This document shows positions 13,374 to 24,719 of a stretch of 64,000 nt of DNA, piece after piece (positions within the stretch are counted from its first letter, which is position 1; each line of letters opens with the position of its first letter). The DNA is from Daphnia carinata (Eukaryota; Arthropoda; Branchiopoda; Diplostraca; Daphniidae). A program made the position numbers and the translations under genes. The notes beneath the pieces are model-generated. The model searched no databases. It was not told where the DNA came from and worked only from the letters and a program-made list of their open reading frames with translations. The stretch is from NCBI RefSeq assembly GCF_022539665.2, contig NC_081339.1, forward strand, positions 3,100,017 through 3,164,016, given 5' to 3'.

Positions 13374-14019
13374 TTTTTACAATTGAGAGGAAAAGAAATC
13401 TAAATTGTCGATGCTAATAATCTTTATATCAAAGGAAGACGAAAATAAAACAAACGATGGTCAAGAAGTTTATATGTCCCACAAAATTAGGCCGGCAAAT
13501 GTTCGTGGTAATATTTTATTTTTTGTTATATACACACTGTCATCTGTAACAACCTTCGTTACCAATGTAGAATACGCATTTTTGCTTCTTGACCAGATTT
13601 TTTCCGTGTGCCCAATCTAGTATATAATGATAGAAGTTTGTTACATCTGTAATGGAAGAAGACGACTTAAGCTAATGGGTGTGCAGTGCAACAGTGAATA
13701 TATTTCAAGTAAGAAGACCTACCACAAGAATTCAGACTTTAGTTTGAGATCTAAATGGATTTTCTGTAATTTCTTCAATTAGAATGCAAGAGGTTCTTAG
13801 GACAGCAATGAAATTCGCCCAAATTAAGTGAGTGATCCTTATTTTTACTTAATCACTCGTGTAAGTTGTTTAACCTATAAACCCATTGGACTGTGCAGCA
13901 GAAAAACTGTTGTGATAATGTGTAACATGTATTTATTCAGAAAGAAGAGCAAAGTGGTATCACACCTGTGATTAGGGATTTTATCTGCTGTGACTGATGA
14001 CGAATAGAGGTTGAAACAT
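10322..14019 (+). other. Region with decayed coding-like segments
   Basis: No intact gene, but parts look formerly coding. Positions 12120-12238 read without stops and end at a donor-like AG|GTGACC. Positions 12279-12493 read for 70 codons, including YLTKRRLQALSTVMARDEKK, before a stop. The two segments do not join in one phase across the apparent intron between them, which suggests frameshift decay. Shorter open patches lie near 11515-11560 and 13210-13320. I do not recognise the protein. A 26-nt poly-T run sits at 13353-13378. It could instead be a fast-evolving gene whose exons I have not phased correctly. Confidence 0.35.
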
Positions 14020-15500
14020 GTTCAGTTTGAGACAACATGATTATTGGTTAAGTAGCTGATGAAACACTTGGAATATTGACAGCAACTACTGCATTGAGGT
14101 AAAGATTCTTGAGGTGAGTAACTGCAAAATTTCTGATATCTAAAATAATTTCTAATAAAGCATCGTTTTCCTGTATTGCGAGATGGGGTCCCGCTTTGCG
14201 ATTTCATCACATAGTGTTAGAGTATTCCCATAAATTCCCAAAAGCTATTCCGCTGCAATGGCAACTATTAGACGGAACAGAGTGAGATTTGTTGAAAGGT
14301 AATTTGTTCGTATTCATTAATGAAAATTTATTGTGAACTTGCTAGGATGCAAGGTGTTTGAACTATATTGCAGCCCGTAATAGGGTAGCTATATCCTGTT
14401 TTGAAAGGAAGACGTGCGCTAACTTTTCACGTCGGTCGAATTACTAATGACGTTCAGTTTGGCAATGGCGGTGCCCGTTTTAACGCGTTTTCCTTCAAGA
14501 AGATGGAAACAAAGTGGTATATTTCGTTAAATCTTATTAGCAATGGGAATCGCAATTTGTTGTTTTCAGAATTATCGTAAACATGCATAGTTCACTACAC
14601 AGGGGATGCCCACCGGTAAATGGGAGCTAATTCCGGAGGTATTCCAGTTCTTGTGGATCAATGGTAAGCTATCGCTGATTCGAGATGGTACCTACTACGA
14701 CTTACTATTTATTATTATTATTATTTTTCGATCATTTATGCGATTGAATTTATTGTTGTCCACGTGTTACTTCTAGAGTACTCGGAGCTGCTTTTGGAGT
14801 CGAATTGGATTTATCACTTCTTTTTACATCCATCACTGCACCTAGGTTAGTTGTGTATAAAGCATAAGTTACTTGAGTGTCAACCACAAACTTCCTCCTA
14901 AGACAATCCTTTGCAAATTAAGAACAAATTGCCTTGCAATATTTAATTATTCATTTTATAACCATACAGAGTTTATGTATTTTCCTGAAAACAAGTCCTG
15001 TCGTTTTATTTGATGTATGATTCGAAATATGTCAATCTACGTCTATCGATCCCATAATTTTCCGTGAGTCCATCCCTGCTTCCATTTTCGGTGGACTAAA
15101 TTCGGGTCTGCTAGATTGAGCAGATAGTGGTTTTTCTGTCCTAATTCAATGTAATGAACTTAATCTTGCTGACTGTATAGTTTTGTTTTCACTTGTTTTC
15201 AATGTAATATCACACTATATTAGCATTTCGCCCTGACTATTTTAACAGTGAAAGCCAACTAAGTTTATAAAATTCTACTTCAGTCCATATTGAAACTCAC
15301 AAAAAACTAGAAATACATGCCAAAACTAACGATAACGAATCTCTGCAAGAAAACAGAACCGCATTTTCGGGATTCCCACACAGTTTGGGGTAGAATTGAT
15401 GGGTCAGGAGAAAAAACCACAAAATTTTTATTTTTAGCCTAAATTCTTGTTTTTTGTAAAATCATGGTAATAAAAATTTTCGCTTTGCCCCAATTTTTAT
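14020..15500 (+). pseudogene. Degenerate copy of the 62.3-64.0 kb sequence
   Basis: This segment aligns by eye, in the same orientation, to about 62340-63995. Shared stretches include GAATATTGACAGCAACTACT, AGAAGATGGAAACRAAGTGG and TTTTCAATGTAATATCACAC. It contains recognisable counterparts of the downstream gene's exons: the T-W-N-I-D-S-N-Y-C exon ending at a GAG|GTGAGT donor near 14112, an exon beginning D-A-R-C near 14345, and a G-G-I-P-V-L-V-D-Q exon near 14640. The upstream part of the first exon has stops, and the third exon has an extra base relative to the other copy, so the copy is probably non-functional. It lacks the terminal segment present at 63480-63540. Confidence 0.7.
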
Positions 15501-16620
15501 ACAGAAGTCTTGATTCGTCTCCTTGTGTGCATTGTTATTCTAAAGTTATTCGTTACTTCCGGCAAACATCCGGAAAATTAGCATAAAAGGAAGTAAGGCA
15601 TCCTAACTTAAAAATCAAGTCGATTATTCACTACGAATGTCTAAATAATCCTGAATGCCTTTGTGTAAGGTTTTTAAAACCTTGGTTGCTTCGCTTTAAC
15701 ACCCAAAAGATTGAACGCTACCGTCGTCTGTCATGTCCGCCATTAGCTACGTAAACATGCAAACAATTTAGCTCTGTTGTTTTTTTAAGTTTCCCTTGTT
15801 TTGTGGACCTTTTTCAACGAGTAAGTAACATACGATCATAATTTTTATCCAGGAGTTATTCTTTTGCTTCGTTATTAGAATTAGGAAGATTCTCTTCTTG
15901 TGTTAACCATCAATGATAAATTGAACACAGAAAGCAAACAAGGCAATACTCAGCTTGTGCTTTGGAAAATTCTATTATCTGATTCCTCTAGGTTGTGTCT
16001 CCTCCCTCTCCTTCAGAGCATAACAGAAATATTATTGGCAAATGTTTTGCTCCAGTATTACCTGTCAGTGAGTCTCTCACTGAGTCTCCCGTAAGTTGAC
16101 TTAAAAGGATTGGCTGAACTGTTTCAAGCTCGAGCCTAATAGCTGAGCTATCACTATTTAACACATCTGCCTTGTTCATCTTTATCGAGAGAGCTAAATG
16201 GTTTAGTAACCCTTGTCACTTCTGTATTCAATGTTGTGACATCTGTTGTACTAGAGATTTCCTTGTTTGTACTTCGTGAATTTTCATTCAACTAACAAAG
16301 CTTTATTATAACTGCTTGTGACTAGCTCTTGTTGAATGAATGTTAAAGATATGGAATGTTTAATTACAGTTTAGCAAAAGATTCTTTTGGCTGAAAGGCT
16401 ATTTGACAGAAGTAGCATTCCGTTCCCTCAGTCAGTTTTATTTTAGCATTCCCAGTAATGCTAGGAAACTACTCGAGCTAGTTTTCATTTTTTTAAACTT
16501 GTGTTATTTTAAAATCCAAACCAATCATAATTATACTTTGATCTCTCTTTTTAAAAATTCTTGTATTCTTTTATCTGATTTCTTTACATCTATTACACAG
16601 GGTACAAAAAGAAAGTCCAG
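15501..16620. other. Intergenic, no gene supported
   Basis: A/T-rich sequence with no supportable exon or RNA gene. A small direct repeat of AGTGAGTCTCTC is present near 16068-16088. Confidence 0.5.
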
Positions 16621-16624
16621 ACAG

Positions 16625-17100
16625 TCGCGTCATCATCTTCTTTTTCTTCGCCGTTGTCTTATCGCCTCGTCGCTTTCTTGGTTGTCTTCGCCATCATCTC
16701 GTTGCCGCCTTCGCCACCATCTTCACCATCATCCTGTTGCCGTCTTCATCTTCATCCCGTTGCCGCCTTCACCATCATCCCGTTGCCGTCTTCGCCGCCA
16801 TCTTTACCATCATCCCGTTGACGTCTTCATCATCATCCCGTTGCCGCCTTCATCATCATCCCGTTGCCGCCTTCATCATTATCCCGTTGCCCACTTCGCC
16901 GCTGTCTTCACCATCATCCAGTTGCTGTCATCATCACCATCGCGTAGCCCTCTTTGCCGCCGTCTTCACCGTCATCCAGTTGCCCTCTTCGCCGCTGTCT
17001 TCACCCTCTTCCCGTTGCCGTCTTCGCCGCCGTTTTCACCATCATCTCGTTGCCGTCTTCGCCTTTGCCTTCGCCATTGTCTCTTCGCCGTCTACGCCAT
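16625..17100 (+). repeat. Minisatellite of CCGTTGCCG-CTTC-CATCAT units
   Basis: About 475 bp of imperfect tandem units built from CCCGTTGCCGTCTTCGCC and CACCATCAT blocks, with periods around 24-36 bp. It keeps three forward frames partly open, giving low-complexity S/P/R/H-rich conceptual peptides. I treat these as by-products of the repeat because there is no plausible start context or splice partner. Confidence 0.85.
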
Positions 17101-17136
17101 TCGTCTTGGTATTGTTTTTTTTTGCATTGTAGTGTA

Positions 17137-17483
17137 TAAGCTAACCCGTTGGCTGCCACCCCGTTTGCTCCCATTTTTTTTGTAGTTGTAGGGACCTGGG
17201 CGCTGTTCTCCTCATGGCCATGGGGGGAACAGTCGCCATTGCGCCTAATGGCTTATGCCATTAGGCGCCCTAGGCAATGCACCAGCAGGGACTTCTCCTT
17301 GTCGGCACGGTGATAGATAATCCAGGGGTGTGCATTCCCGGAATGGACTCTATCACCGCGCCAGCCCGGACTTGTCTTCGGACAAGTCCCACCTTGGTCG
17401 GTGATCCTTATGACCCGACACGTAGCAAATGTAGTTTCAGCAACCTACGGGTTGCTTGGCCTGGCAGCCAACGGGTTAGCTTA
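17137..17483. mobile_element. Foldback element with nested perfect hairpins
   Basis: A perfect 22-bp inverted repeat (17137-17158 and 17462-17483) encloses GC-richer DNA holding more perfect hairpins. One has a 12-bp stem with TTAT loop (17241-17268). One has 10-bp arms at 17308-17317 and 17349-17358. One has a 9-bp stem capped by TTCG (17368-17389). One has a 7-bp stem capped by TACG (17439-17456). An imperfect hairpin sits at about 17206-17238. A TGTATT-rich microsatellite follows at about 17490-17525, like a retroposon tail. It could be a foldback transposon, a SINE-like retroposon or a transcribed structured RNA; no protein of its own is evident. Confidence 0.65.
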
Positions 17484-17637
17484 AGGGTATGTTTGTATTT
17501 GTATATGTATTTGTATATATGTGTTGTATAAAACAGAGGTGGAATTGTGGGTGGTGGAGGGACAAAAAATACAATTCCATTTGATTCTTGTATCTGAATT
17601 TTTATTTTATTTATTGAATTTGGTCTTTGAATATTAC

Positions 17638-17705
17638 TGGTAAGGGAATCGAACCCTAGGTCTTCGACGTACAACGTCGATGCTCTACCATTGAGCTATT
17701 TATCT
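17638..17705 (-). repeat. tRNA-like sequence, anticodon-like UGU
   Basis: On the minus strand it has A-box TAGCTCAATGGTAGAGC, a perfect 5-bp anticodon stem (TCGAC/GTCGA) with loop GTTGTAC (anticodon position UGU), and a B-box GGTTCGATTCC with a 4-bp T stem. The standard 7-bp acceptor stem does not form, which argues for a tRNA-derived repeat rather than a functional tRNA-Thr gene. Confidence 0.5.
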
Positions 17706-17821
17706 GTTTTTTGTAATAGATTTGAGGGGACCTCTCTACAGTTAGATTACAATTATACTGTTTTAATGAAAAATATTCTAGTATGTAACGCAATGCAAAC
17801 TTTGCACTCACTAGAATTTTC

Positions 17822-17896
17822 TTCCCTTGATACGGATCGAACTTCAGATCTTTAGCGTGAGAGAGCTATACTATACCACTGAGCCATCTTTCACAT
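17822..17896 (-). repeat. tRNA-like sequence, degenerate
   Basis: On the minus strand it has A-box-like TGGCTCAGTGGTATAG and B-box-like AGTTCGATCC at tRNA spacing. The anticodon arm pairs weakly (TAGC/GCTA) and the T and acceptor stems do not close. Probably a decayed tRNA-derived element related to its two neighbours. Confidence 0.45.
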
Positions 17897-17987
17897 TTCA
17901 TTTGTTACTATTCTTCCTTCTTGTAAGACAACCTTGTACACTTGTATAGCAATGTAACTTGGATGGAAAATAGTTAGATATAGTGTA

Positions 17988-18060
17988 AGACTCACGGCTC
18001 TATGGTTGAGCTTCGGCATGCCACGCCGAAAGTTAAGGGATCGATTCCTTCAAGAGTCTA
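17988..18060 (+). tRNA. tRNA-like 73-mer, Gly(GCC)-like anticodon loop
   Basis: Of the three tRNA-like sequences here this is the most complete. Acceptor AGACTC pairs with GAGTCT at the ends, the D stem is GCTC/GAGC, and the anticodon stem TTCGGC/GCCGAA encloses loop ATGCCAC (anticodon position GCC). A T arm AAGG/CCTT has a B-box-like GATCGATTCC. The loop resembles tRNA-Gly(GCC). Spacing between the T arm and acceptor is slightly off and the B-box has one deviation, so it may be a diverged tRNA pseudogene or retroposon head. A tRNA covariance-model score would decide. Confidence 0.35.
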
Positions 18061-21000
18061 GTTACAGTGCATTATAGTAAACAGAGAAGATAAATATCTG
18101 AAATATGTGTGAACTTTACAATGAACTGGATATTACGTGCTATACCTGTACGTCAGCAAGGAGAGACTGTAGCATTAAAGAAGGAATGAGAACGCAATGT
18201 AGTTTAAGCTCTTTTTTTTTATGAATGAACCTCAACACGCTTATTACGAGTCAATGGGAAACGGGCCATAGGAAACAAGTGAGCCCATTCATACATTTCG
18301 GTTAACATAAATTTTAATACTTTGTCTTCAGGTAGCATTTTTCAAAATTTCCACAACCGGTGTTAAGCGTTATCATTTAAAATTTGGTGCAACTAGATAC
18401 CTCTCTGGAGTCGGTATGATTTTTAACCTATATAAAGAAAACGAAACATGAATCAATATCTAAACGTTTGCCTATCAATATATATAGAGATATTTCATGA
18501 GCTTGATCTGTTTAGATGACTCGCTGTTATATAAAACTTTCGTCTTCATGTCCACGAAACAGGGACCCTCTTCTGATTGGATTTTGCGAGTCAACATAAC
18601 CTCGAGATAATTACCAATAGAACATTAATGTAACGTTTTTTGAATCACAATGTTATTTAATTACGTGAGCCATGATCGAGGAAGGGAACAGCCATTCCGA
18701 ATGAGCGCTCAATACATCAGGATTGTTCGGCAGAATCTGTATGGCGTCGGACAGCGAAGAAACTAACCAAAAAGCGACTACCTATTTTGTAATACCTATG
18801 CAACCAAGACGATAAATGGTATTTTAATTAGTTGTAATTCTAGGTTTACATGCAGAAAAAAAGACAGACCTAGAGCTTTAGGCCAAGACGGTTCAAAACA
18901 TTCTACGTCTTTTCAGGAACTCCTCTCCTCAGAACGATACATTGGGGAGGTCTGACGTCGCGATGGGAGAGAGCCAGTTCCGGTACAGATACTTGATCTC
19001 TTTCACAATATGCATATGCTCTAGATCTGCTGACTAAAGAAGCAGAGCAGCAATTTAATTCTTTATTTTCTTAAAGGCATTTCGTTTCACCTGTTTGGCT
19101 TCGTAAAGGTGACACCAACTTACGACGCAGTCCGTGAAATTTCTCACCATGCATGACGGACAGTAATACAAGATAGTCAGGGCAGTCTAATTGAAGAACG
19201 CTCCCGTTGTCCAACGCATTGAATAAAAACAAAAAATCAGGATGAAATTGCTGATTATTCTGTAACACACAAGTGATCGAGGATATTCTTCCCGCAATGT
19301 AATACAAACTGTACTCCCATTTCCTGTTCGGATCTACCAGGGATCATTCCACTAATCTCTTCTTTAAGGTCCTGGATGACCGATGTTGATTCTGCGATAA
19401 CGATACATTCGTCTCACGAAAAAATTTGTACATTTGACGTTTGGAATTGAGACTGACCGTTTTAACTGGGCACATTTTTCAGGCCACCGCAGCACTGTAT
19501 TTTTTCCATCCTGCAAATATACCATTACGGCGCCTATGAGGACCAGCAAGGATTAAACTTCTGTCTCATTTAAATCTATAATATTTATTGCATTTATTGC
19601 ATAACGTACCGTGAAAAACTGTTGTTGTCATGGGCACCCGCCTCTAAGTACTTGAATAGGCAATGTTCCGATACTTGGAACAGCTGAAATAAGCGGTTGT
19701 GGTCGAAAATTGCAACCAGTCCCACTGGCAAGAATCTAAAAGTAAAGACTTGTTATTAACAATATCAGCAATTGGTATAAATGACGGAAAGAGTGATGCC
19801 ATAATATGGGAGAAAAAGATTTGTAGGTGGTTATTCCCTCTAAAATATGGAGGATAAGGATTGGTTTTGTTTTCAAAGTCGTTTTTTTCCTTAATATTTC
19901 TTTTGCTTAAATCTGATGAACTTAAGTGTTCACTCCTTCAATGGCATGCAACCACTAAACATGGAAAGTTGGTCTAAGTGAATGTCGACTGGATTCAAAT
20001 GAACTAATGGACAAGCAGCATAATGCCTCCTCACTCTTGAAAACATACTTTTATATGTTTGCCAACTGAACATCTAGTTTAATTTATGTACCTTATTTTA
20101 GAACATCCATATTTGCTATTTTTTACAATATGCTCATCTTACGAAAACAAAATCTGGGCTTTCACTATCAATAAGCATTTTTACTTAAAGAGCAGGATTT
20201 AGAGAATAAAGTATCTGCATTCCCTCCTGTTTTAAATAATGGCTGCCTTTTCCCTATAAAAACGATAAATACTTTCATACACTTGCCAATTGAAAAACTT
20301 TTATTTTTTGCTTTGCAGTTAATCACCCTTCCTCGGCAAGGTATAGGCAGTCATCGTGTGTGCCATGATCAGCAAAATAACAGATTACATACCTAAAACT
20401 GAAAATGAAAACCGTGATATTTATCAACAAAATAACTAGACTAAAACCATTTAGGAGTTCTATTTCAGAAAAATGGTTACAACTAAAGGTACTAAACACC
20501 AGCCATTACAACTTTAACAAATATTATCAGGGTGTAAAAAAAACTTACCTTTTAAATCATCACATGCAATTTCTGGACAGGATCCCTGACAGAATATTAT
20601 AACTGTATAAAATGTGGTTTAGAATAATTGAACATCCTTCGTCCAAAATCTCACGCAAAATACTGATCCAGTTTGTATCCTTGTACTATGCTATTCATGG
20701 ACGCCTGATATGCCACGTGTTTCAGCGCCCCTTTTTAGAGATAGATGTAATATTTTGTGATATCTGTCAGTATCTTCACGAAATTTTGGTTTTTTAATAC
20801 GGTCCAAATCTATTCGTTTAAAAAAAGATTTAAGCGAGCAAAAAAAAAAAAAAAAATTATGAAATGCAAACTAGGCTATAAAAGATTTCTACAACTTGTT
20901 TTCACTCAGCGCAAGCTGTGGACATCGTCAGATAGCGTTGCATGCTTAACCTACTTGGCAGGCAGCGCCACCTAGCGGCTGTAACCTACCTGAATGGCCC

Positions 21001-23128
21001 TGTATGTCCGTTATACGCCATCTGGCGTCGCTTCACGTAACCTGGCCACATGAGGAATTTCACAGTTTCCGCGGGTGGTCCATATTTTAGAAGTCTATTT
21101 TGAACTGTCCAGGTCCATAGTTTAGTAATACCCAACAACACATTTATTCTGTGATTACCATAGTTTTGAAACGTTGCCCTCTTCTTATTTTACCGTTTCC
21201 AACGTTCTATACAGATCTATGACAATCATTTTGTTTCCGTCACCAAATATCGCAGATACATACTCGTCAGCATAACAACTAATCCGATGGAAAACGCGCT
21301 AACTGATACATCCTGTAAATTAGCGAAAATGAAGACAATATTGGTCTTCCCGCGTGAGCCGATGTCGTAACGCAAGACAGATCATTGGAGTTGTATGGTT
21401 TAAATGGTGGGAACTGAAGAAGTTTCAGCAAACTGATCTAGTTACCAAAACTACTTTTCCGAATACCCGGAGGGAGACACCATAACGCGGACTTCGATCC
21501 GCTTCGCTAATAAAACGTTTCACCAGTTCGTCTTTCAGTGGTGATGTTTCCTTTTTTAATTTCTGCCTATTCTATCCGGACATCGGCATTTCGCGATGAC
21601 CTGGTGACAAAGTGTCACAGACACGAGCATCTTACCTGACACCAGAACGAGTAATTGAAGAAAGAAGGGACAACGTTTTCCTATCGAAAATTCTACACAT
21701 ATTTCATTAGTTGCCAGTTTTTCAACCAAAAATTTACTTTCTCCAGTCTTTCATTAAAAACACTGATGTGGGAAAACCCAAATGCATGTAAAAGTTATCA
21801 AAGAAAATTCGTAAATAATCTTTAGAGAAAATCTATTAGGATGTCACTGTCATTGAAGCAAAGTATTTATAGAAGAAAGCAAAACAAGAGGTGGTTGCTT
21901 AACCATATAAAAGTAACGACGGATAGACGGAATGTCGAGCCTAGTCATTTGATACATCCGCAGACAAACTCTTTATGTGAGTTGTTCGACGCAAGAAGCT
22001 GGAACTAGTTGATTGAGAAACTTTCAATCACTTTAACCTGTTAGAAGAGTTCCTCCGCCAGAAAGTGTTATTGGTTTTTCGAAATTTAACCTGTAGGATC
22101 ATAGACAATAAAAGGTACGATCGAATGTCCTATGGCCGTGATAAAAAGCCGTATGAGGCGGTCCTTTACCTTATGATATTTCGAACGACAGCAATGAAAT
22201 ATGTTGGTTTGTACCTAACGAACCCGAAAAAAAGAAAAGAAATTAATTCGTTTATAAAAAAGAAAAAAAAGAAAGGAAAAGAAAAGGAAAAGGACTTCCT
22301 CAAACGTACAATATTAAGGTCTAAGAAACCCTGTAGCAAAAATAAGCAGAAAAATGGATAGGGGACATCAATACTAATACCGAGAACAATACATCATCCT
22401 CTAACCCTAAACGTAAAGACACCATTATCTATAATATCGTAAATGTGGCCAAACTACCGATGATTTCGTAAATTTCACAGCAGTCTTCTGTGATTCCTAG
22501 AAGTAATCGACAATAAAAAAATACGTAAATCAGTATTATGTATGCAATAACAGTGGTGGTAACAGCGGCGGTTACTAACCACGAACTCACCTATGATCAC
22601 GCTATGGAATTTCCAAGTGCTGTAATGCGAACTCGGGACTTGATTTGCTAGCATACGTATTTTTTTATAGGAAAGAGCCACTTCTGCGATAATGGGCAGG
22701 ATCCTATTCAAAGGATGTTTCTCCAAAATTGTATACAAAATGGTGTGGCATTGAAATCAATGGTTCTTACGTAATCCCGGTAAGATGAGAACAATGTGAT
22801 CTACCTGTCGTTCAACGGTCATATTTTCAAGCACATAGAAAAGGGAAAAAGGAGAACCTACCAATCAAAAGCAGTATCCCTTCTACATCGTTCCGGATTG
22901 ATTTTCTTTTTGCGTTTGTAATTAGGTGTATGTAAATGTAATTCACGATCACCAGCCGATTTTTCACTTACGTTGTTTTGGTTGGCTCTACGTGAACTGC
23001 TTTCATAGAAGGTGGTCGCTTTTCTTGAATGTGCCGTTTCATATGGTTAACTAGGCAGCACAGTTTTCTTTAGCTTGAAAGCAGAACCACCAATTCTATA
23101 GCTGAGTAAAACTAAAAAAAGTTCTGTG
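18061..23128. other. Intergenic, no gene supported
   Basis: About 5 kb with no gene I can support. Open patches on the minus strand between 19071 and 19750 (e.g. the end of one reads HDNNSFSR before a GTACGT donor) could be remnants of a gene, but they do not join in frame. At 20965-20975 the sequence GCGCCACCTAG matches, on the minus strand, the arthropod CTCF core AGGTGGCGC. A poly-A/K-rich tract lies near 22210-22300. Confidence 0.45.
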
Positions 23129-24499
23129 ATGGAATCCTCCACAGCTGGCATCGAAGCACTGGAGCCAATGTTGCCCAATAGTGGAAAACAGGGATGGAAT
23201 AACAGCAATCCAGAACAAACTACTACCTCTCGATCCATAGTAATCACACCCAAGCAGGACCAGACGTCTTTCAAGTAAATTCAATTAAAATATGCTAAGC
23301 TTTTACTGAAATAAATGCAAAAAAATTACCATTTCTGTTCAGAAAACGTAATAGCTTTAGGCGACTCGTCACAAAATCAGGAGAATCCAACATCAGCAAT
23401 GGCCAAATTACTGGACCTGGAACTGGAACTTTTGTTGGCTTATTTACTTGGTTGGTTGACGCAAAGTGGCGATGGACCGGAATTATTTTTTTCGCCAGCT
23501 TCTACGTAACATGGACAATGTTTGCCGTCCTCTTTTGGCTGATATGCTATTTCCATGGTGACTTCGAAACACAGGAATCTGGTACCACTTGTTGACATTT
23601 TTCTTAAGAGGAGGTCTGGGCAGCAATTGAGCAAATTCCATTCTTAGGCGTCGTCGGAGACGTGCTTGCTAATAGCAGTCAACCGTGCGTAGAAAACATC
23701 AAGGATTTCACATCGATTTTTCTTTTCAGCCTGGAAATTCAAACGACGATTGGATTTGGATTTTCGCGAGTGACTGAGGATTGTGCTGCTGCTATTGTGA
23801 CATTAACTGTTCAGGTTGAACGCTTTTCCTATTCCAAAATTAATGCTTAAAATTCAAGGTACTTGTGCTCGTTATATTTACCAGGCTATTCTGGGTACCA
23901 TTATTGAGGCCTTCCTCGTCGGTGTGGTTTTTACGAAATTAGTACGGACGAAATGGCGAGCACAAGCAATTGCATTCAGTCAATACTCCGTGATTTGCCA
24001 GCAAGATGGACAACTCTCTCTGATGTTTAGAATAGCTGATCGACACACTTCTCGTATCATCGGCGCTCGAATTAGGGCCACTCTTGTCAATCAGACTCGC
24101 GTAACACGAGAAGGACATGTTGTTACTCTAGATCAACAACCTCTTCGATTGCATCCGTCTGGAGAAGATTCAGACTTGCTTCTTCTCTGGCCGACTACTA
24201 TAGTTCATTCAATCACAGTTGAATCTCCTTTATATGGCATGAACGAAGCTGACATGACCCAAGCTGCATTCGAAATAATCGTCACTCTGGAAGGCACTAC
24301 TTCGTCAACGGATATGTCAACACAGGCCATGACCTCTTATTTACCCTGCGAGATTTTATGGGGCTATCGGTTCGACGACATGATTGGCGCAAAATCCGAT
24401 AACGGTAGACCGACAGTTGATCACAGTCTAATGGACAGTATCTATCCTGTGGGAATAACGGCCGAAGACAATGGAAGCGTGGAATTCAGTCCTGACTAG
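23129..24499 (+). CDS. Inward-rectifier potassium channel (Kir), four exons
   Basis: Model: 23129-23274, 23343-23581, 23609-23814, 23885-24499; all junctions keep frame, giving 401 residues. Kir channels are tetrameric two-TM K+ channels with a cytosolic PIP2-gated domain. Visible parts: the pre-TM1 segment, TM1 starting DAKWRWTG, an extracellular loop with paired cysteines (QPC and EDC) flanking the pore, selectivity filter TIGFG (TIGYG is usual), TM2 ending EAFLVGVVF, then the cytosolic immunoglobulin-like domain ([43 protein letters not shown]). Introns 1 and 3 are 68 and 70 bp. The 27-bp gap 23582-23608 has GT..AG ends and two in-frame stops if retained, far shorter than a normal intron, so a disabling insertion is the alternative. 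It ends 220 bp from the convergent POLDIP3-like gene. Confidence 0.8.
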
Positions 24500-24719
24500 T
24501 GTAAAATTGTTTAAAGGGAAAAATAATAATAAGTTTAGTCTCCAATACAATGTATTTTCTACCTTGGGGAGTTCTTTCAGAGTAACTTCGTCCAGCACAA
24601 AAGAAATGGACAAGGTGCGAAAAAAAAAAAGAAAACTGTCACGACAAAAAAAAACAAAAAAAACACGAACCAGTTGGTAGTGGGTCAACCAGAACCTTGT
24701 TTACCTTCAATCAACAAAT

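Noticed and set aside
16403-17185. 260-codon open frame over the minisatellite
   Set aside because: Composition follows the CCGTTGCCG/CATCAT repeat, other frames are equally open, and there is no signal, domain or splice context.
19071-19750. Minus-strand open patches that briefly suggested a phosphodiesterase-like gene
   Set aside because: No catalytic motif could be found and the patches do not splice in frame.
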